DNA of 64,000 bases. Source: Caldicoprobacter algeriensis. Its GTDB lineage: Bacteria; Bacillota; Clostridia; Caldicoprobacterales; Caldicoprobacteraceae. The DNA lies in NCBI RefSeq assembly GCF_023838525.1, contig NZ_JAHUQD010000011.1, positions 1 through 64,000 of the forward strand, written 5' to 3'. A program made the translations under genes and the position numbers. Positions 1-8,974 of this stretch are shown in pieces. Numbering within the stretch: position 1 is the stretch's first letter; each line of letters opens with the position of its first letter. The notes below the pieces were generated by a model. It had not been told where the DNA came from. It saw only the letters and a list, made by a program, of their open reading frames with translations, and searched no databases.

Positions 1-116
1 ATCTTACTTATTAAGCACTCTTAATTACTGTGTTTTTATATTTTTAGTCTATATTCTGTTGCCAAAGTCCATGTTTTGATAACAATTCTCTTATCGTTGA
101 CTTTTTCATTATTTAT

Positions 117-146
117 TTGACACTACCATTTTGGAAAAAGTATACC
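117..146 (+). promoter_or_regulatory. possible promoter in AT-rich left end
   Basis: TTGACA at 117-122 and TATACC at 141-146 with an 18-nt spacer resemble a sigma-A promoter. No intact gene follows closely. The whole stretch 1-660 is AT-rich and I see no convincing gene in it; a 34-codon frame at 298-402 is the only short candidate and resembles nothing I know. Confidence 0.3.
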
Positions 147-166
147 AAATTTTCATCAAAAATATT

Positions 167-227
167 AACGATATATCGTTGACAAACGAAAAAGTTTATA
201 GTAGAATAGAGTTAACGATATATCGTT
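167..227 (+). promoter_or_regulatory. promoter flanked by two identical palindromic operators
   Basis: The 14-bp perfect palindrome AACGATATATCGTT occurs at 167-180 and again at 214-227. Between and overlapping them lies a near-consensus promoter: TTGACA at 179-184, a 17-nt spacer, and TAGAAT at 202-207. The first palindrome touches the -35 box and the second sits at the expected transcription start, the classic layout of a repressed promoter. No intact gene follows; the next 450 nt are decayed DNA and an IS21 remnant. The type of repressor is not certain (PadR-like regulators are one possibility). Confidence 0.65.
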
Positions 228-661
228 AATAAAAAATTGGTTTAAGTTATATCTCTATGAATATGTCAGATTATGGAATATAAGTATAAGGTAGAATATG
301 AATATAAAGGCAAGGAAGGAACTTTATGGCATACAGAAATGTAATTCTATATACCTAAATTTTGTACAAAAGCCGAAGAAAGAATGCATGAAATTTCCTT
401 AAGTTAACATTGCAACAGTGTCAGTACCGTTTTGATGACTTTGTCAAAGTCAAAGTATATCCAGTTATCTTCCTTATTTAACCATTTTTTGAGATATTGT
501 TTGCACAAAATTTAAGTAACTAAAAGCCTCCTTTTCGCTGTCTGTGAAACATAATTCAAACAATATGTTATATTCCCTTTACTAATCTCAATAGATAAGC
601 TAATCTATGAATAGATTAAGAATGCATTAATTAATTGAAAAAGCTTTTCCTCCCAAACAGG

Positions 662-979
662 TTCCTGGCAGTATGCCTTTACGCAACCAGGTCTGGCCAG
701 CAAGCCCAGGTTGACTGGAGTGAATACAGCTATGTTGACTAGGAAACCGTTGGGATACACAAGCTTTACGTCTTTGTCATGGTATTAGGATACTCCAGGG
801 CTATATACGTGGAATTTGTAAACTGCTGCAACGTCCATAGTTTCACCCGCTACCTTATCCACGGGTGGGAATACTTCGACAGAGTAGCCGACGTAGTTCT
901 TACCGATAGAATGAAAACTGTAATACTTGGTACCGATGAAAACAGAAAGCCAGTATGGAACTCTACCTTGCTCATATAG
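662..979 (+). pseudogene. IS21-family transposase IstA, fragment
   Basis: Reading the frame of the ATG at 779 backwards gives a continuous match to the IS21 IstA catalytic core: a GQQAQVDW stretch (first catalytic Asp, codon 713-715), then ...KLYVFVMVLGYSR, and VLTDRMKTV (second catalytic Asp). A TAG at 740-742 interrupts the frame and a second stop at 977-979 ends it. The N-terminal helix-turn-helix, the third catalytic residue (Glu) and the ATPase gene istB are all missing. This is a dead relic of an insertion sequence. Family assignment comes from recognised motifs only. Confidence 0.8.
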
Positions 980-1110
980 TTAACATAAGGGGTAACAGCT
1001 ACCGCCTAAAGGATAGATTAAAAACTGGGCTATATGCCAGCCTGCGTGATAGCGTCTAATTTAAAAAACCAGAATGGGTCAATTTAAAAAATGAAAAGGA
1101 GGCTAACCTT

Positions 1111-3753
1111 ATGAACAATCCATATTTCTTGTACACTAAAGAAAGGCTTAAAGAAATTTCCTTTCCATTGGGGGGAATAGGTACAGGGTGCATTGGCCTG
1201 GCCGGTAACGGCAGGTTAATTGATTGGGAGATTAGGAATCGTCCCAACAAAGGCAGCTATAACGGCTATTCCCACTTTGCCGTAAAGGTGGAAAAGGGCG
1301 GCCGAGTAATTGATGCAAGGGTCTTAAATAGCGACCTGCATCCTCCTTATTCGGGTAGTTTTGGTGAGCCGCATTTTAAGAGCTTCGGTTTTGGGCCGCC
1401 AAGGGCTTATTTATCTGGAGTGCCGCATTTCAGGGACGCGGAATTCAGAGGGGAGTTCCCGTTTGCCAGTATCACGTTTGTAGATGATACTTTTCCGGGC
1501 AAAGTGACCATGACAGCATTCAATCCTTTTATACCGCTCAACGATAAAGATTCAAGTTTGCCAGCGGCTTTCTTTGAAATACAGGTGGAGAACACGTCAA
1601 ATGAACCCCTCGATTACACTGTGGTATCCTGCATTGGCAATATAAACGGCCGGACCATTGGATATAACGAGTTTACCCAGTGTGGACAGGTCAAAGGGAT
1701 CAGAATGGGGTGTCGTGGTGTTGAGCCGGCCGATGTACGCTATGGAGAGCTGACTATAGCTACCGATGAGCAGGATATAAGCTATCAGGAGTACTGGTAC
1801 AGAGGAAGCTGGTTTGACGATCTGGAAATGTACTGGAACGACCTGAATACACCTGGAAAGTTTTCCAACAGGACATATAGAAGTAAGGAAGGAAGTCATA
1901 CAATCGGTTCCGGGAATGAAGTGGACATGTGCACGCTGGCGGTACACTTTTCCTTAAAACCGGGCGGACACAAAAAAGTCCGCTTTGTTCTGACGTGGTA
2001 TTATCCCAACTGTTATAACTATTGGAAGCAACAAGGTCGGGAACAGAGCTGCTGTGGTTGTCAAACATACATAAAGGCGCAATGGAAGAATTATTACTCG
2101 CACTTGTTTAAAGATTCTTTTGACTGCGCCGTGTACGCGCTTCAAAACTGGGATCGGCTGTATGAGGAAACTATGTGCTTTAAAGAAGCCTTATTTTCAT
2201 CAACCCTTCCACCAGTTGTTATAGACGCCATTTCGGCCAATATATCCATTCTGAAAACGCCTACCTGTTTGCGGTTGGAGGATGGTTCGTTTTACGGTTT
2301 TGAAGGATGCCATTGTGATTCTGGCTGCTGTGAGGGCTCTTGTACCCATGTATGGAATTACGCCTATGCATTACCCTTTTTATTCCCTAAGTTGGAACGT
2401 TCTATGCGTGAATTGGAATATTGGTATAATCTAGGCGAAGACGGGGGCATGTCGTTTAGGCTGCAGCTTCCACTGGGGAGCAAACGATGGGATTTTAGGC
2501 CTTGTGCTGACGGTCAGTTTGGCGGCGTTTTGAAGGTTTACAGGGAATGGAAGGTATCTGGCGATACCGAATGGCTACGTAAGCTCTGGCCTTCGGTAAA
2601 GAAATCCATTGAATACGCCTGGGCTGAAACCAATAAGGACAGGTGGGACCCAGAACGTACCGGCGTTTTGACAGGGCGTCAACACCACACCCTCGATATG
2701 GAGCTCTTTGGCCCCAACTCGTGGCTCACGGGCTTTTATCTGGCGGCTTTAAAAGCCGGCGCCGAGATGGCAGATTATTTAGGGGAAAAAGACACTGCTC
2801 GGGAGTATCTAGACATATTTCATCGCGGCAAGAAATGGGTAGATTCCAACCTCTTCAATGGCGAATACTATTATCACTGCATTGATTTGAATGATAAATC
2901 CATTCTGGACCAGTTTGATGAGGGTAAAAGCGATACCCTGGTTGGCGGGACAACGGTGGATACTTATTGGAATGAAGAAAAAGGCGAGATCAAATACCAG
3001 GTGGGCGAAGGATGTCTTGTGGATCAGGTGTTGGCTCAATGGCATGCCAATTTAATAGGCTTAGGGGAGATATTCGATCCAGCGCAGGTTCGAAAAGCCG
3101 TCTACTCGGTTTATAAAAACAATTTTAAGAGGATGAGGGATGTCTTCAATCCGTGCAGGGTATTTTCGTTAAACGATGAAAGGGGAGTGGTCATCTGCTC
3201 CTACCCGGAGGGCAGGAGGAGGCCGGCTGTTCCAGTGCCGTATGCTCAGGAGACCATGAACGGTTTTGAGTACCAAATAGCAGCCCACCTCATTCAGGAG
3301 GGATTCATTAAAGAAGGTTTGGAAATAGTGGAAGCCGTACGCAGCAGGTATGATGGATACAAACGCAATCCATGGAATGAGTTTGAGTGTGGAAGCAACT
3401 ATGCTAGATCCATGGCCAGTTACTCATTGCTTTTGGCTTTTTCAGGTTTTATGTTTGATATGGTTAAAGGCGTTATAGGCTTTAACCCGGTCACTGGTGG
3501 CGATAACTTTAGAGTATTTTGGTCTCTGGATTCTGGATGGGGAATTTTTGAAAAGTCAGGCGATAAAATAGAGCTGAAGGTGCTGTACGGCTATCTGGAT
3601 TTGAAAGAGCTGTGCTTGCCTTTTATGAAAGGCAGAGATGTGAAGTCGGTTTTGCTGGAAGATGTGCCGGTGGCTTATAAAAAGGATGGGGAAAACATTA
3701 AATTTAGTGATATTGTCAGGATCAGCAAAGGGCAAAAAATAATGATTATTTAA
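1111..3753 (+). CDS. GH116 family glycoside hydrolase (GBA2-like, DUF608)
   Basis: An 880-residue protein that begins after a strong site (AAAAGGAGG) with the motif [16 protein letters not shown] typical of the GBA2-type N-terminal beta domain (about residues 15-330), followed by the (alpha/alpha)6 DUF608 catalytic domain (about 370-850). Known GH116 members are beta-glucosidases, beta-xylosidases or glucosylceramidases. The CTHVWNY motif lies at 411-417; by comparison with characterised members E408 is the likely nucleophile and D529 (in HTLDMELFG) the acid/base, which I infer rather than prove. No signal peptide is visible, so it probably acts in the cytoplasm on imported oligosaccharides or glycosides. 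It stands alone, next to an IS21 relic. Confidence 0.88.
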   Translation: MNNPYFLYTKERLKEISFPLGGIGTGCIGLAGNGRLIDWEIRNRPNKGSYNGYSHFAVKVEKGGRVIDARVLNSDLHPPYSGSFGEPHFKSFGFGPPRAYLSGVPHFRDAEFRGEFPFASITFVDDTFPGKVTMTAFNPFIPLNDKDSSLPAAFFEIQVENTSNEPLDYTVVSCIGNINGRTIGYNEFTQCGQVKGIRMGCRGVEPADVRYGELTIATDEQDISYQEYWYRGSWFDDLEMYWNDLNTPGKFSNRTYRSKEGSHTIGSGNEVDMCTLAVHFSLKPGGHKKVRFVLTWYYPNCYNYWKQQGREQSCCGCQTYIKAQWKNYYSHLFKDSFDCAVYALQNWDRLYEETMCFKEALFSSTLPPVVIDAISANISILKTPTCLRLEDGSFYGFEGCHCDSGCCEGSCTHVWNYAYALPFLFPKLERSMRELEYWYNLGEDGGMSFRLQLPLGSKRWDFRPCADGQFGGVLKVYREWKVSGDTEWLRKLWPSVKKSIEYAWAETNKDRWDPERTGVLTGRQHHTLDMELFGPNSWLTGFYLAALKAGAEMADYLGEKDTAREYLDIFHRGKKWVDSNLFNGEYYYHCIDLNDKSILDQFDEGKSDTLVGGTTVDTYWNEEKGEIKYQVGEGCLVDQVLAQWHANLIGLGEIFDPAQVRKAVYSVYKNNFKRMRDVFNPCRVFSLNDERGVVICSYPEGRRRPAVPVPYAQETMNGFEYQIAAHLIQEGFIKEGLEIVEAVRSRYDGYKRNPWNEFECGSNYARSMASYSLLLAFSGFMFDMVKGVIGFNPVTGGDNFRVFWSLDSGWGIFEKSGDKIELKVLYGYLDLKELCLPFMKGRDVKSVLLEDVPVAYKKDGENIKFSDIVRISKGQKIMII

Positions 3754-3878
3754 CATGGTTTAAATTGACGTACTTATCAATGGATCTAGGGTTAACAATT
3801 CTGCATCTACAGTGGATACCGTGGGGATTGCTTTCTTAATTGGATGGTTATGGATAGGTATGTTATCATTTAGTATTA

Positions 3879-3887
3879 TGGTATAAT
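3879..3887 (+). promoter_or_regulatory. extended -10 promoter before MNT gene
   Basis: TGGTATAAT is a perfect extended -10 (TGnTATAAT); no good -35 box is visible. It lies about 130 nt before the nucleotidyltransferase start at 4017, in a 263-nt AT-rich spacer. Confidence 0.45.
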
Positions 3888-4016
3888 ATGTAGAGGAATT
3901 AACAGACAAAACTGCTGTGTTGTTGTAAAATACTAAAGTGGTAGCGGAATTGGTTTGTATTTCACAAAATGTATCTTACCAACGTAAAATTGAGTTAATG
4001 AAGGGAAGGAAGTATT

Positions 4017-4289
4017 ATGATAAAATTCGGCAAAAAGCTGCCAAAAGATATATTAGCTAGAGCTGTGGAAAAGCTCCCCGCGGTTTTCGAAAAAGATCCC
4101 CAAATTGTAGCGGCATATATTTACGGGTCATATGCTACGGGAAAGACCACGGATTTAAGTGACATAGATATAGCCGTCTTATTGCGGAAAAAGGGGGATT
4201 GGGAGAAGCAGCTTGAATTGATTGACAGCATAGCTGAAGCCCTCGAGACTGAAGATTTTGATCTGCTATGGATAAACTTTTGCAATTAG
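4017..4289 (+). CDS. MNT-type nucleotidyltransferase domain protein, shortened
   Basis: A 90-residue protein of the minimal nucleotidyltransferase (MntA) family. It shows the signature GSYATGKTTDLSDIDIAV (about residues 36-53), with the GS pair and the D-x-D metal ligands intact. Family members are usually about 130-150 residues and act as antitoxins that modify a HEPN partner (HepT). Here the frame stops at about residue 90, just where the third catalytic Asp strand should end, and no HEPN gene follows. An intrinsic terminator begins 1 nt after the stop. It is probably a C-terminally truncated orphan of a lost MntA/HepT pair. Confidence 0.7.
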   Translation: MIKFGKKLPKDILARAVEKLPAVFEKDPQIVAAYIYGSYATGKTTDLSDIDIAVLLRKKGDWEKQLELIDSIAEALETEDFDLLWINFCN

Positions 4290-4290
4290 C

Positions 4291-4323
4291 GGGACTGCAA
4301 CAAACTTGCAGTTCCTTTTTTAT
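4291..4323 (+). terminator. intrinsic terminator after MNT gene
   Basis: A 10-bp stem (GGGACTGCAA with TTGCAGTTCC, loop CAAAC) is followed by a T-run. The hairpin overlaps the apparent start of the next reading frame at 4306. Confidence 0.85.
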
Positions 4324-4530
4324 TTAGACACACAAACAGAAGTAATTGCCTGGTTTGACTGGCAGGGTAATCTCATGCCGATTAAGTTCAGGTATTTAAT
4401 TGAAGACGAGGGTTATGTTAGAATAAAGATTGATAGGGTTATTGAAAAGCGTCTTGACAGATTTGCAGGAAACAAGATGTTCAGGTACAGGTGCGAGGCC
4501 AATTACAGCAACGTACTGTATAAGATTTGA
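4306..4530 (+). pseudogene. small hypothetical protein, probably broken
   Basis: A 74-codon frame whose middle part (EVIAWFDWQGNLMPIKFRY ... IKIDRVIEKRLDRFAGNKM) reads like a conserved small protein of Clostridia whose function is unknown to me. Comparable proteins, as I remember them, run on for some 20 more residues after the RCE motif, so an internal or terminal deletion is likely here. The only starts are a TTG at 4306, inside the terminator hairpin of the previous gene, or ATG 4375, which would cut off the conserved N-terminus. Neither has a good ribosome site. I treat it as decayed. Confidence 0.4.
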
Positions 4531-4566
4531 TTTTGGCAAGTATAGATACAGGGAGGATTTTTGGCT

Positions 4567-5544
4567 GTGCTTAAAATTGATTGCCTTGTGTCAGGAGGAG
4601 TAATTACAAATTACAAATGTTCGTCAAAGTGCAAGCATTGTTGTTATGCCAGTTCCCCGGAATGGCCTAACGATTATATGACCCCATCCATGGCCGACGA
4701 GATATTTTCTATTCTGAAGAGTTTAGATTGCCATTACGTTCATATTGGTGGTGGTGAACCGCTTCTGCAGCCTGACAAAATTTTTGCTGTCCTGGAGTCG
4801 GCTCGAAGAAACAACATTGATATAGAGTATATTGAGACCAATGCGTCTTGGTACAGGGATGAGGCATCGGCAAAAATCATTCTTAAGGAACTAATGAAAT
4901 ATGGTGTACATACGTTGCTTATATCTATAGATCCATACCACAATGAACATATACCATTCTGGAAGGTAAAAGCTTTAATGGCGGCTTGTTCAGAAGTAAA
5001 CATGGGTGTATTTCCGTGGCTGATGGATTTTTGGGCTGATCTGGATGCAATGGATGACCGCAAACCCCATTCTCTTGATGAGTATGCCCGGTTTTTTGGG
5101 CAGAATTATCTGTTAGAACTGTCAAGAAGATATGGACTTAACTTGAAAGGGCGAGCTTTAAAGACGTATAAACCGATGATGAAGAAACAGCCTTTTGAAC
5201 AAATATTGAAAGAATCTAAGCCATGCAGATTATTATCAGGTATTTACCATTTTCATGTTGATCTGTATGGTAACTTTATTCCACAGTCGTGTCCAGGCCT
5301 TTCAATAAACTTAAGTGAAGTATCATACGGGGCTGATCCGGGTAAATATAAGGTATTATATAGTTTGGAGTCCACTGGGATAGGCGGATTGGTGGAACTG
5401 GCAATAAAAGAGTATGACTACAGGCCCGAGTCCGAATATGCAGGGAAGTGCGACCTTTGCTATGATATCCGGAGTTTTTTGGTTTTGGAGCGGAAGTTAA
5501 ACCTTCCTGATCTACAGCCAGAGGGACATTATAAGTATGTTTGA
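4567..5544 (+). CDS. radical SAM protein
   Basis: A 325-residue radical SAM enzyme. The cluster motif C18-x3-C22-x2-C25 binds the [4Fe-4S] centre that cleaves S-adenosylmethionine, and HIGGGEPLL (about 59-67) is the SAM-binding GGE motif. A C-terminal CDLCYD motif (about residue 297) may hold part of an auxiliary cluster. GTG 4567 is preferred because GGAGG at 4552-4556 is 10 nt upstream; TTG 4561 is the alternative. It stands alone between decayed DNA and a tRNA, so the substrate cannot be guessed from neighbours. Confidence 0.8.
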   Translation: MLKIDCLVSGGVITNYKCSSKCKHCCYASSPEWPNDYMTPSMADEIFSILKSLDCHYVHIGGGEPLLQPDKIFAVLESARRNNIDIEYIETNASWYRDEASAKIILKELMKYGVHTLLISIDPYHNEHIPFWKVKALMAACSEVNMGVFPWLMDFWADLDAMDDRKPHSLDEYARFFGQNYLLELSRRYGLNLKGRALKTYKPMMKKQPFEQILKESKPCRLLSGIYHFHVDLYGNFIPQSCPGLSINLSEVSYGADPGKYKVLYSLESTGIGGLVELAIKEYDYRPESEYAGKCDLCYDIRSFLVLERKLNLPDLQPEGHYKYV

Positions 5545-5590
5545 GGACTTATTGAGAGCCTATTTGGAGACGGGTTTTCAAAATTACTAG

Positions 5591-5619
5591 TTGACAATTT
5601 TATATAAAGCGGATATAAT
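5591..5619 (+). promoter_or_regulatory. consensus promoter of tRNA-Leu
   Basis: TTGACA at 5591-5596, exactly 17 nt, TATAAT at 5614-5619: a perfect sigma-A consensus, 50 nt before the tRNA. Confidence 0.85.
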
Positions 5620-5668
5620 ATTTCCTGCAAAGAGACGGAGGTTACAACAAAATATAAACGGTAAACGT

Positions 5669-5756
5669 GCGGAAGTGGCGGAACTGGCAGACGCGGTAGT
5701 TTGAGGGGCTGCTGCTCGTTAAGAGCGTAAGGGTTCGAGTCCCTTCTTCCGCACCA
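5669..5756 (+). tRNA. tRNA-Leu (anticodon GAG)
   Basis: An 88-nt cloverleaf with GCGGAAG/CTTCCGC acceptor stem, encoded CCA, a long variable arm (GCTC GTTAA GAGC) and T arm GGGTTCGAGTCCC. The anticodon loop TTGAGGG gives GAG, reading CUC/CUU. It is a single-gene unit with its own promoter and terminator. The anticodon stem relies on G-U pairs, a mild oddity. Confidence 0.93.
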
Positions 5757-5765
5757 CGTAAAAAA

Positions 5766-5800
5766 GCCTCGCTGATGATACAGCGAGGCTTTATTTTTTT
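5766..5800 (+). terminator. terminator of tRNA-Leu
   Basis: GCCTCGCTG / CAGCGAGGC stem (9 bp, loop ATGATA) followed by TTTATTTTTTT. Confidence 0.9.
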
Positions 5801-5885
5801 GTGAATTATTTTCATGAGCTGTCAAATAATAAACCTATGTCGATGGTATGTTGATTACATTTCATACTGTGCACGGGAGGAAGGA

Positions 5886-7166
5886 ATGGTGATAAGGCGC
5901 AGCATAGCATGCATATTGCTTTTTGCGTATGCGTTTTTTTATTCGGGTGCTGTATATTCTGCTCAAGGGGCTTATTCAGGCGATGTCGCTTATAGCGGTT
6001 TGATGGCCTCCCAAGCGGCCTCCAAATTCGAAGATGCTGTACTTCAAAGTGCTGGTCTGAGCGCAGAGCGGATAAGCAATCCCTCTGGAGTGTCTTCCGT
6101 GGTGCCGCCTTCCACCGCTGCGAGGGCGGCTGTGGTGATGGAGGCATCCAGCAGGAGGGTGCTGTATGCCAAAAACCCACACATGAAGCTGCCCATGGCC
6201 AGCACCACCAAAATCATGACAGCCATACTGGCTATAGAGATGGGCAATCTTGAGGACGTGGTGACGGTCTCACCTATGGCGGTGGGGGTGGAGGGCTCGT
6301 CCATCTACCTGGCAAAGGGGGAGCGGCTGACCCTGGAGCAGCTTTTGTACGGGCTCATGCTTCGCTCGGGCAATGACGCAGCTGTTGCCATTGCCGAGCA
6401 CATAGGCGGCAGCGTGGAAAACTTCGTGAGGCTTATGAACAGGAAGGCGGTTCAAATAGGTGCCAGAAATACCAACTTCGTCAACCCACATGGACTGCAT
6501 GATGATATGCACTATACAACGGCTTACGACTTGGCACTGATTTCGGCCTATGCCATGGAAAATCCTATTTTTCGCACCATAGTGTCCACCAAATACAAGA
6601 AGATCCCCTGGGAGGGGCGAAGTTACGACAGGGTGCTTCAAAATAAAAACGCCTTACTGTGGAGCTATGAAGGTGCAAACGGTATAAAGACGGGCTACAC
6701 CAAGGTCTCCAGGAGGTGCCTTGCCTCGGCCGCACTGCGCGATGGCATGCAGCTGGTGTGCGTGGTGCTAGACTGCCAGCCATGGTTTGACGACAGCGCC
6801 ACCCTGCTGGACTACGGCTTTGCAAACTTTAAACCCTATACCGTGGTCTCGAAGGAGCAGGTTTTGGGGCATATTCCGGTCAGGGATGGGTATGAGGCCC
6901 AGGTGGCAGCCGTGTGCAGGGAGGAGATACTCTTGCCCGTAAGGGAAGGAGAGGAAAAGGAGATATCGGTCGAGATTGAACTGCCGCAGTACCTCAAGGC
7001 GCCTGTGAAAGCCGACACCAAGGTAGGATATGTAAAGGTGACCTTGGGCGATGAGGTCAGCATCAGGAAGGATTTGTATACCGCAGCCGACGTCAAGGAA
7101 AACACCATAAGGTCCAATTTGAAGAGGATAATTGACAGGTGGCTCGATACGGAGTTTGGGTTTTAA
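5886..7166 (+). CDS. D-alanyl-D-alanine carboxypeptidase (PBP5/DacF type)
   Basis: A 426-residue penicillin-binding carboxypeptidase that trims the terminal D-Ala from peptidoglycan stem peptides. The three active-site motifs are present: STTK at 106-109 (catalytic Ser106), SGN at 161-163 and KTG at 268-270. An N-terminal signal peptide (hydrophobic stretch about 7-25) exports it; a PBP5 C-terminal beta domain (about 325-415) and an end helix likely hold it at the membrane. The start at 5886 follows GGGAGGAAGG. It may be vegetative DacA or sporulation DacF; the sequence does not decide. Confidence 0.9.
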   Translation: MVIRRSIACILLFAYAFFYSGAVYSAQGAYSGDVAYSGLMASQAASKFEDAVLQSAGLSAERISNPSGVSSVVPPSTAARAAVVMEASSRRVLYAKNPHMKLPMASTTKIMTAILAIEMGNLEDVVTVSPMAVGVEGSSIYLAKGERLTLEQLLYGLMLRSGNDAAVAIAEHIGGSVENFVRLMNRKAVQIGARNTNFVNPHGLHDDMHYTTAYDLALISAYAMENPIFRTIVSTKYKKIPWEGRSYDRVLQNKNALLWSYEGANGIKTGYTKVSRRCLASAALRDGMQLVCVVLDCQPWFDDSATLLDYGFANFKPYTVVSKEQVLGHIPVRDGYEAQVAAVCREEILLPVREGEEKEISVEIELPQYLKAPVKADTKVGYVKVTLGDEVSIRKDLYTAADVKENTIRSNLKRIIDRWLDTEFGF

Positions 7167-7277
7167 AATTTTTTAATTTCTAAAAAAGGATTTCGTGTAC
7201 TATTTGTAGAATAAAAATAATAGATGACTACAGTATGTTGTGGTGCGTATACCATATCCAAGAAGGGATGCGCTTAA

Positions 7278-7835
7278 ATGATTAAACACCGTCTGGAAAG
7301 GGATGGGTTGTCGATTGCGCCCGTCACCGAAGAGGATTTGCCTCAGATATGGCTGTGGTACAGGGATGTTGAAAGGTACAAGCACGCCACGGGACTTAAT
7401 CGGCCCATCACCTTTGAGGAGATGAGGGACAAGTACATCGAGGCCTGCTGCAGCCGCTGGGAGTTCTTTTTCAAGGTGGTCGAAAAGCAGCATGGCATCA
7501 TGCTGGGCGTGGTAAAAGGGCGTGTGCACTATCTCTTAAAGGACGAGGCCTGGATAAGCTCCATCCTCATCGATGAGGCCTATCAAGGCGCGGGAGTGGG
7601 ACATAGAGTTGTGTCCATGCTGGAGGAGTATTTCAGGAGCGTGTGGCTTATCAGGCGGCTGTACACAGGTGTAGTGGCCAGCAATATAGCGGGACTGGAA
7701 TTCTGGAAGAGTATGGGATATGCGGAGGTGAGGAAGACCCGCTATCAGATCATGCTGAACGATAAGCCTGAGGATATAATGATCATGGCCAAGAATTTGG
7801 AGTGTGAGCAGCTGCTTGCATTGTGCCTGTGCTGA
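7278..7835 (+). CDS. GNAT family N-acetyltransferase
   Basis: A 185-residue GNAT protein. The acetyl-CoA loop is seen as DEAYQGAGVGHRVVSMLEEY (about 96-115), preceded by the strand WISSILI and followed by ...SNIAGLEFWKSMGY, the typical motif B. GNAT enzymes move an acetyl group from acetyl-CoA to an amine on a small molecule or protein; the substrate here is unknown. It follows the carboxypeptidase by 111 nt in the same direction and may be expressed on its own. Confidence 0.75.
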   Translation: MIKHRLERDGLSIAPVTEEDLPQIWLWYRDVERYKHATGLNRPITFEEMRDKYIEACCSRWEFFFKVVEKQHGIMLGVVKGRVHYLLKDEAWISSILIDEAYQGAGVGHRVVSMLEEYFRSVWLIRRLYTGVVASNIAGLEFWKSMGYAEVRKTRYQIMLNDKPEDIMIMAKNLECEQLLALCLC

Positions 7836-7970
7836 CCTTTAGCTTTTGCTGAGTCCAATTAACAAAGCAGAAATATTTTTGAAATATTTTTGTAAAAAAT
7901 TGATGCAATTTCCCATAGTTTGTGTTAATATAATGGGTGGGCTGTACAATTTCAAAAAAAGGTGATAAGA

Positions 7971-8774
7971 GTGAAGAAAGCGGTCAGCATACTTGTGTTG
8001 ATGTTGTTTGTATGCTTTCTTTTGGGCGTTCCGGCAAGAGGGGAAGGGACGCCTGCTGATGGAGATATGGATGAGGGGGCTACATCTGGAGCGACCGGTG
8101 ACGAGGTGCTGAAGGTAAAGTGTACCGGTCAGAAGGTAGTGGACCTTCAGATGAGGCTCAGGGATCTGGGGTATTTCAACTACAAGATCACGGGATATTA
8201 CGGGACGGCTACGGCCGATGCCGTTCGGCTGTTTCAGGAGCAAAACGGGCTTGCAGTGGATGGAACGGTAGGGCCCGAGACCAGGAGGATCCTGTACAGC
8301 CCTGGTGCGAAGCGCTATACTGCCTATCCATCCCAGGCGGCTTCTTATCTACCGGCTTCTCGAGGCGGAAGGAACTCCCTGGGGGTGCTGGTTGAGTGGT
8401 TCTCCAAGGGGCAGTATCTCTTTCCCAGGGGTGCAGTGGCAAAAGTGATAGACCTGTATACCGGTAGGTCGTTCTACATGAAGCGCACCGGTGGAACCAA
8501 CCATGCAGACTCGGAGCCGGTGACGGCAAAGGATGCCCAGATCATAAGAGAAATATGGGGTGGTTGGAGTTGGGACCGCAGGCCTGTCATAGTCGAGATC
8601 GGCGGCGTGCGGGTGGCCGCTTCCATGCACGGAATGCCCCATGCCTATGACACCATACCCAACAACGGCATGCAGGGCCATGTGTGCATACACTTCTACA
8701 AGAGCAAAACCCACATACACAACAGGCAGGACCCTGATCATCAGGCTGCTGTGATGAGAGCCGCTGGCCGATAA
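7971..8774 (+). CDS. exported peptidoglycan-binding (PG_binding_1) protein
   Basis: A 267-residue secreted protein: signal peptide (about 1-27), an acidic linker, one PG_binding_1 domain (about 45-105, with VVDLQMRLRDLGYFN and GTVGPETRRIL), then a conserved C-terminal domain rich in His, Trp and Gly (NHADSEP, GGWSWDRRPV, HGMPHAYDTIPNNGMQGHVC, IHF.KSKTH, DPDHQAAV). I have seen this C-terminal domain in other Firmicute cell-wall proteins but know no activity for it; the conserved His residues suggest a metal site or hydrolase. GTG 7971 follows an AGGTGAT site. The stop codon lies in the loop of its own terminator. Confidence 0.75.
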   Translation: MKKAVSILVLMLFVCFLLGVPARGEGTPADGDMDEGATSGATGDEVLKVKCTGQKVVDLQMRLRDLGYFNYKITGYYGTATADAVRLFQEQNGLAVDGTVGPETRRILYSPGAKRYTAYPSQAASYLPASRGGRNSLGVLVEWFSKGQYLFPRGAVAKVIDLYTGRSFYMKRTGGTNHADSEPVTAKDAQIIREIWGGWSWDRRPVIVEIGGVRVAASMHGMPHAYDTIPNNGMQGHVCIHFYKSKTHIHNRQDPDHQAAVMRAAGR

Positions 8775-8794
8775 GGCCGGCTTTTTATTTTTTT
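8763..8794 (+). terminator. terminator overlapping the stop codon
   Basis: GCTGGCC / GGCCGGC 7-bp stem with a GATAA loop, followed by a long T-run. The TAA in the loop (8772-8774) is the stop codon of the gene. Confidence 0.8.
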
Positions 8795-8974
8795 GGCTGA
8801 CTTACGAGAGTTACCCTTTATGTATGTTTGCAGGATTTGACTGGGTATCAAATCTAGCTGGTGTGGTTGTTCTAGGTAACTTGAGTGTAACCCCTTTCTT
8901 TTAATGCACCTTCACTGGCAACGATGAAAAACAGGCATAAAAGGCTTTCTCTTTGGCAAGATTAATTACGGGTG

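Noticed and set aside
779-979. Independent 66-residue gene
   Set aside because: Its sequence is the middle of an IS21 transposase, readable upstream across a stop codon, so it is a relic and not a gene.
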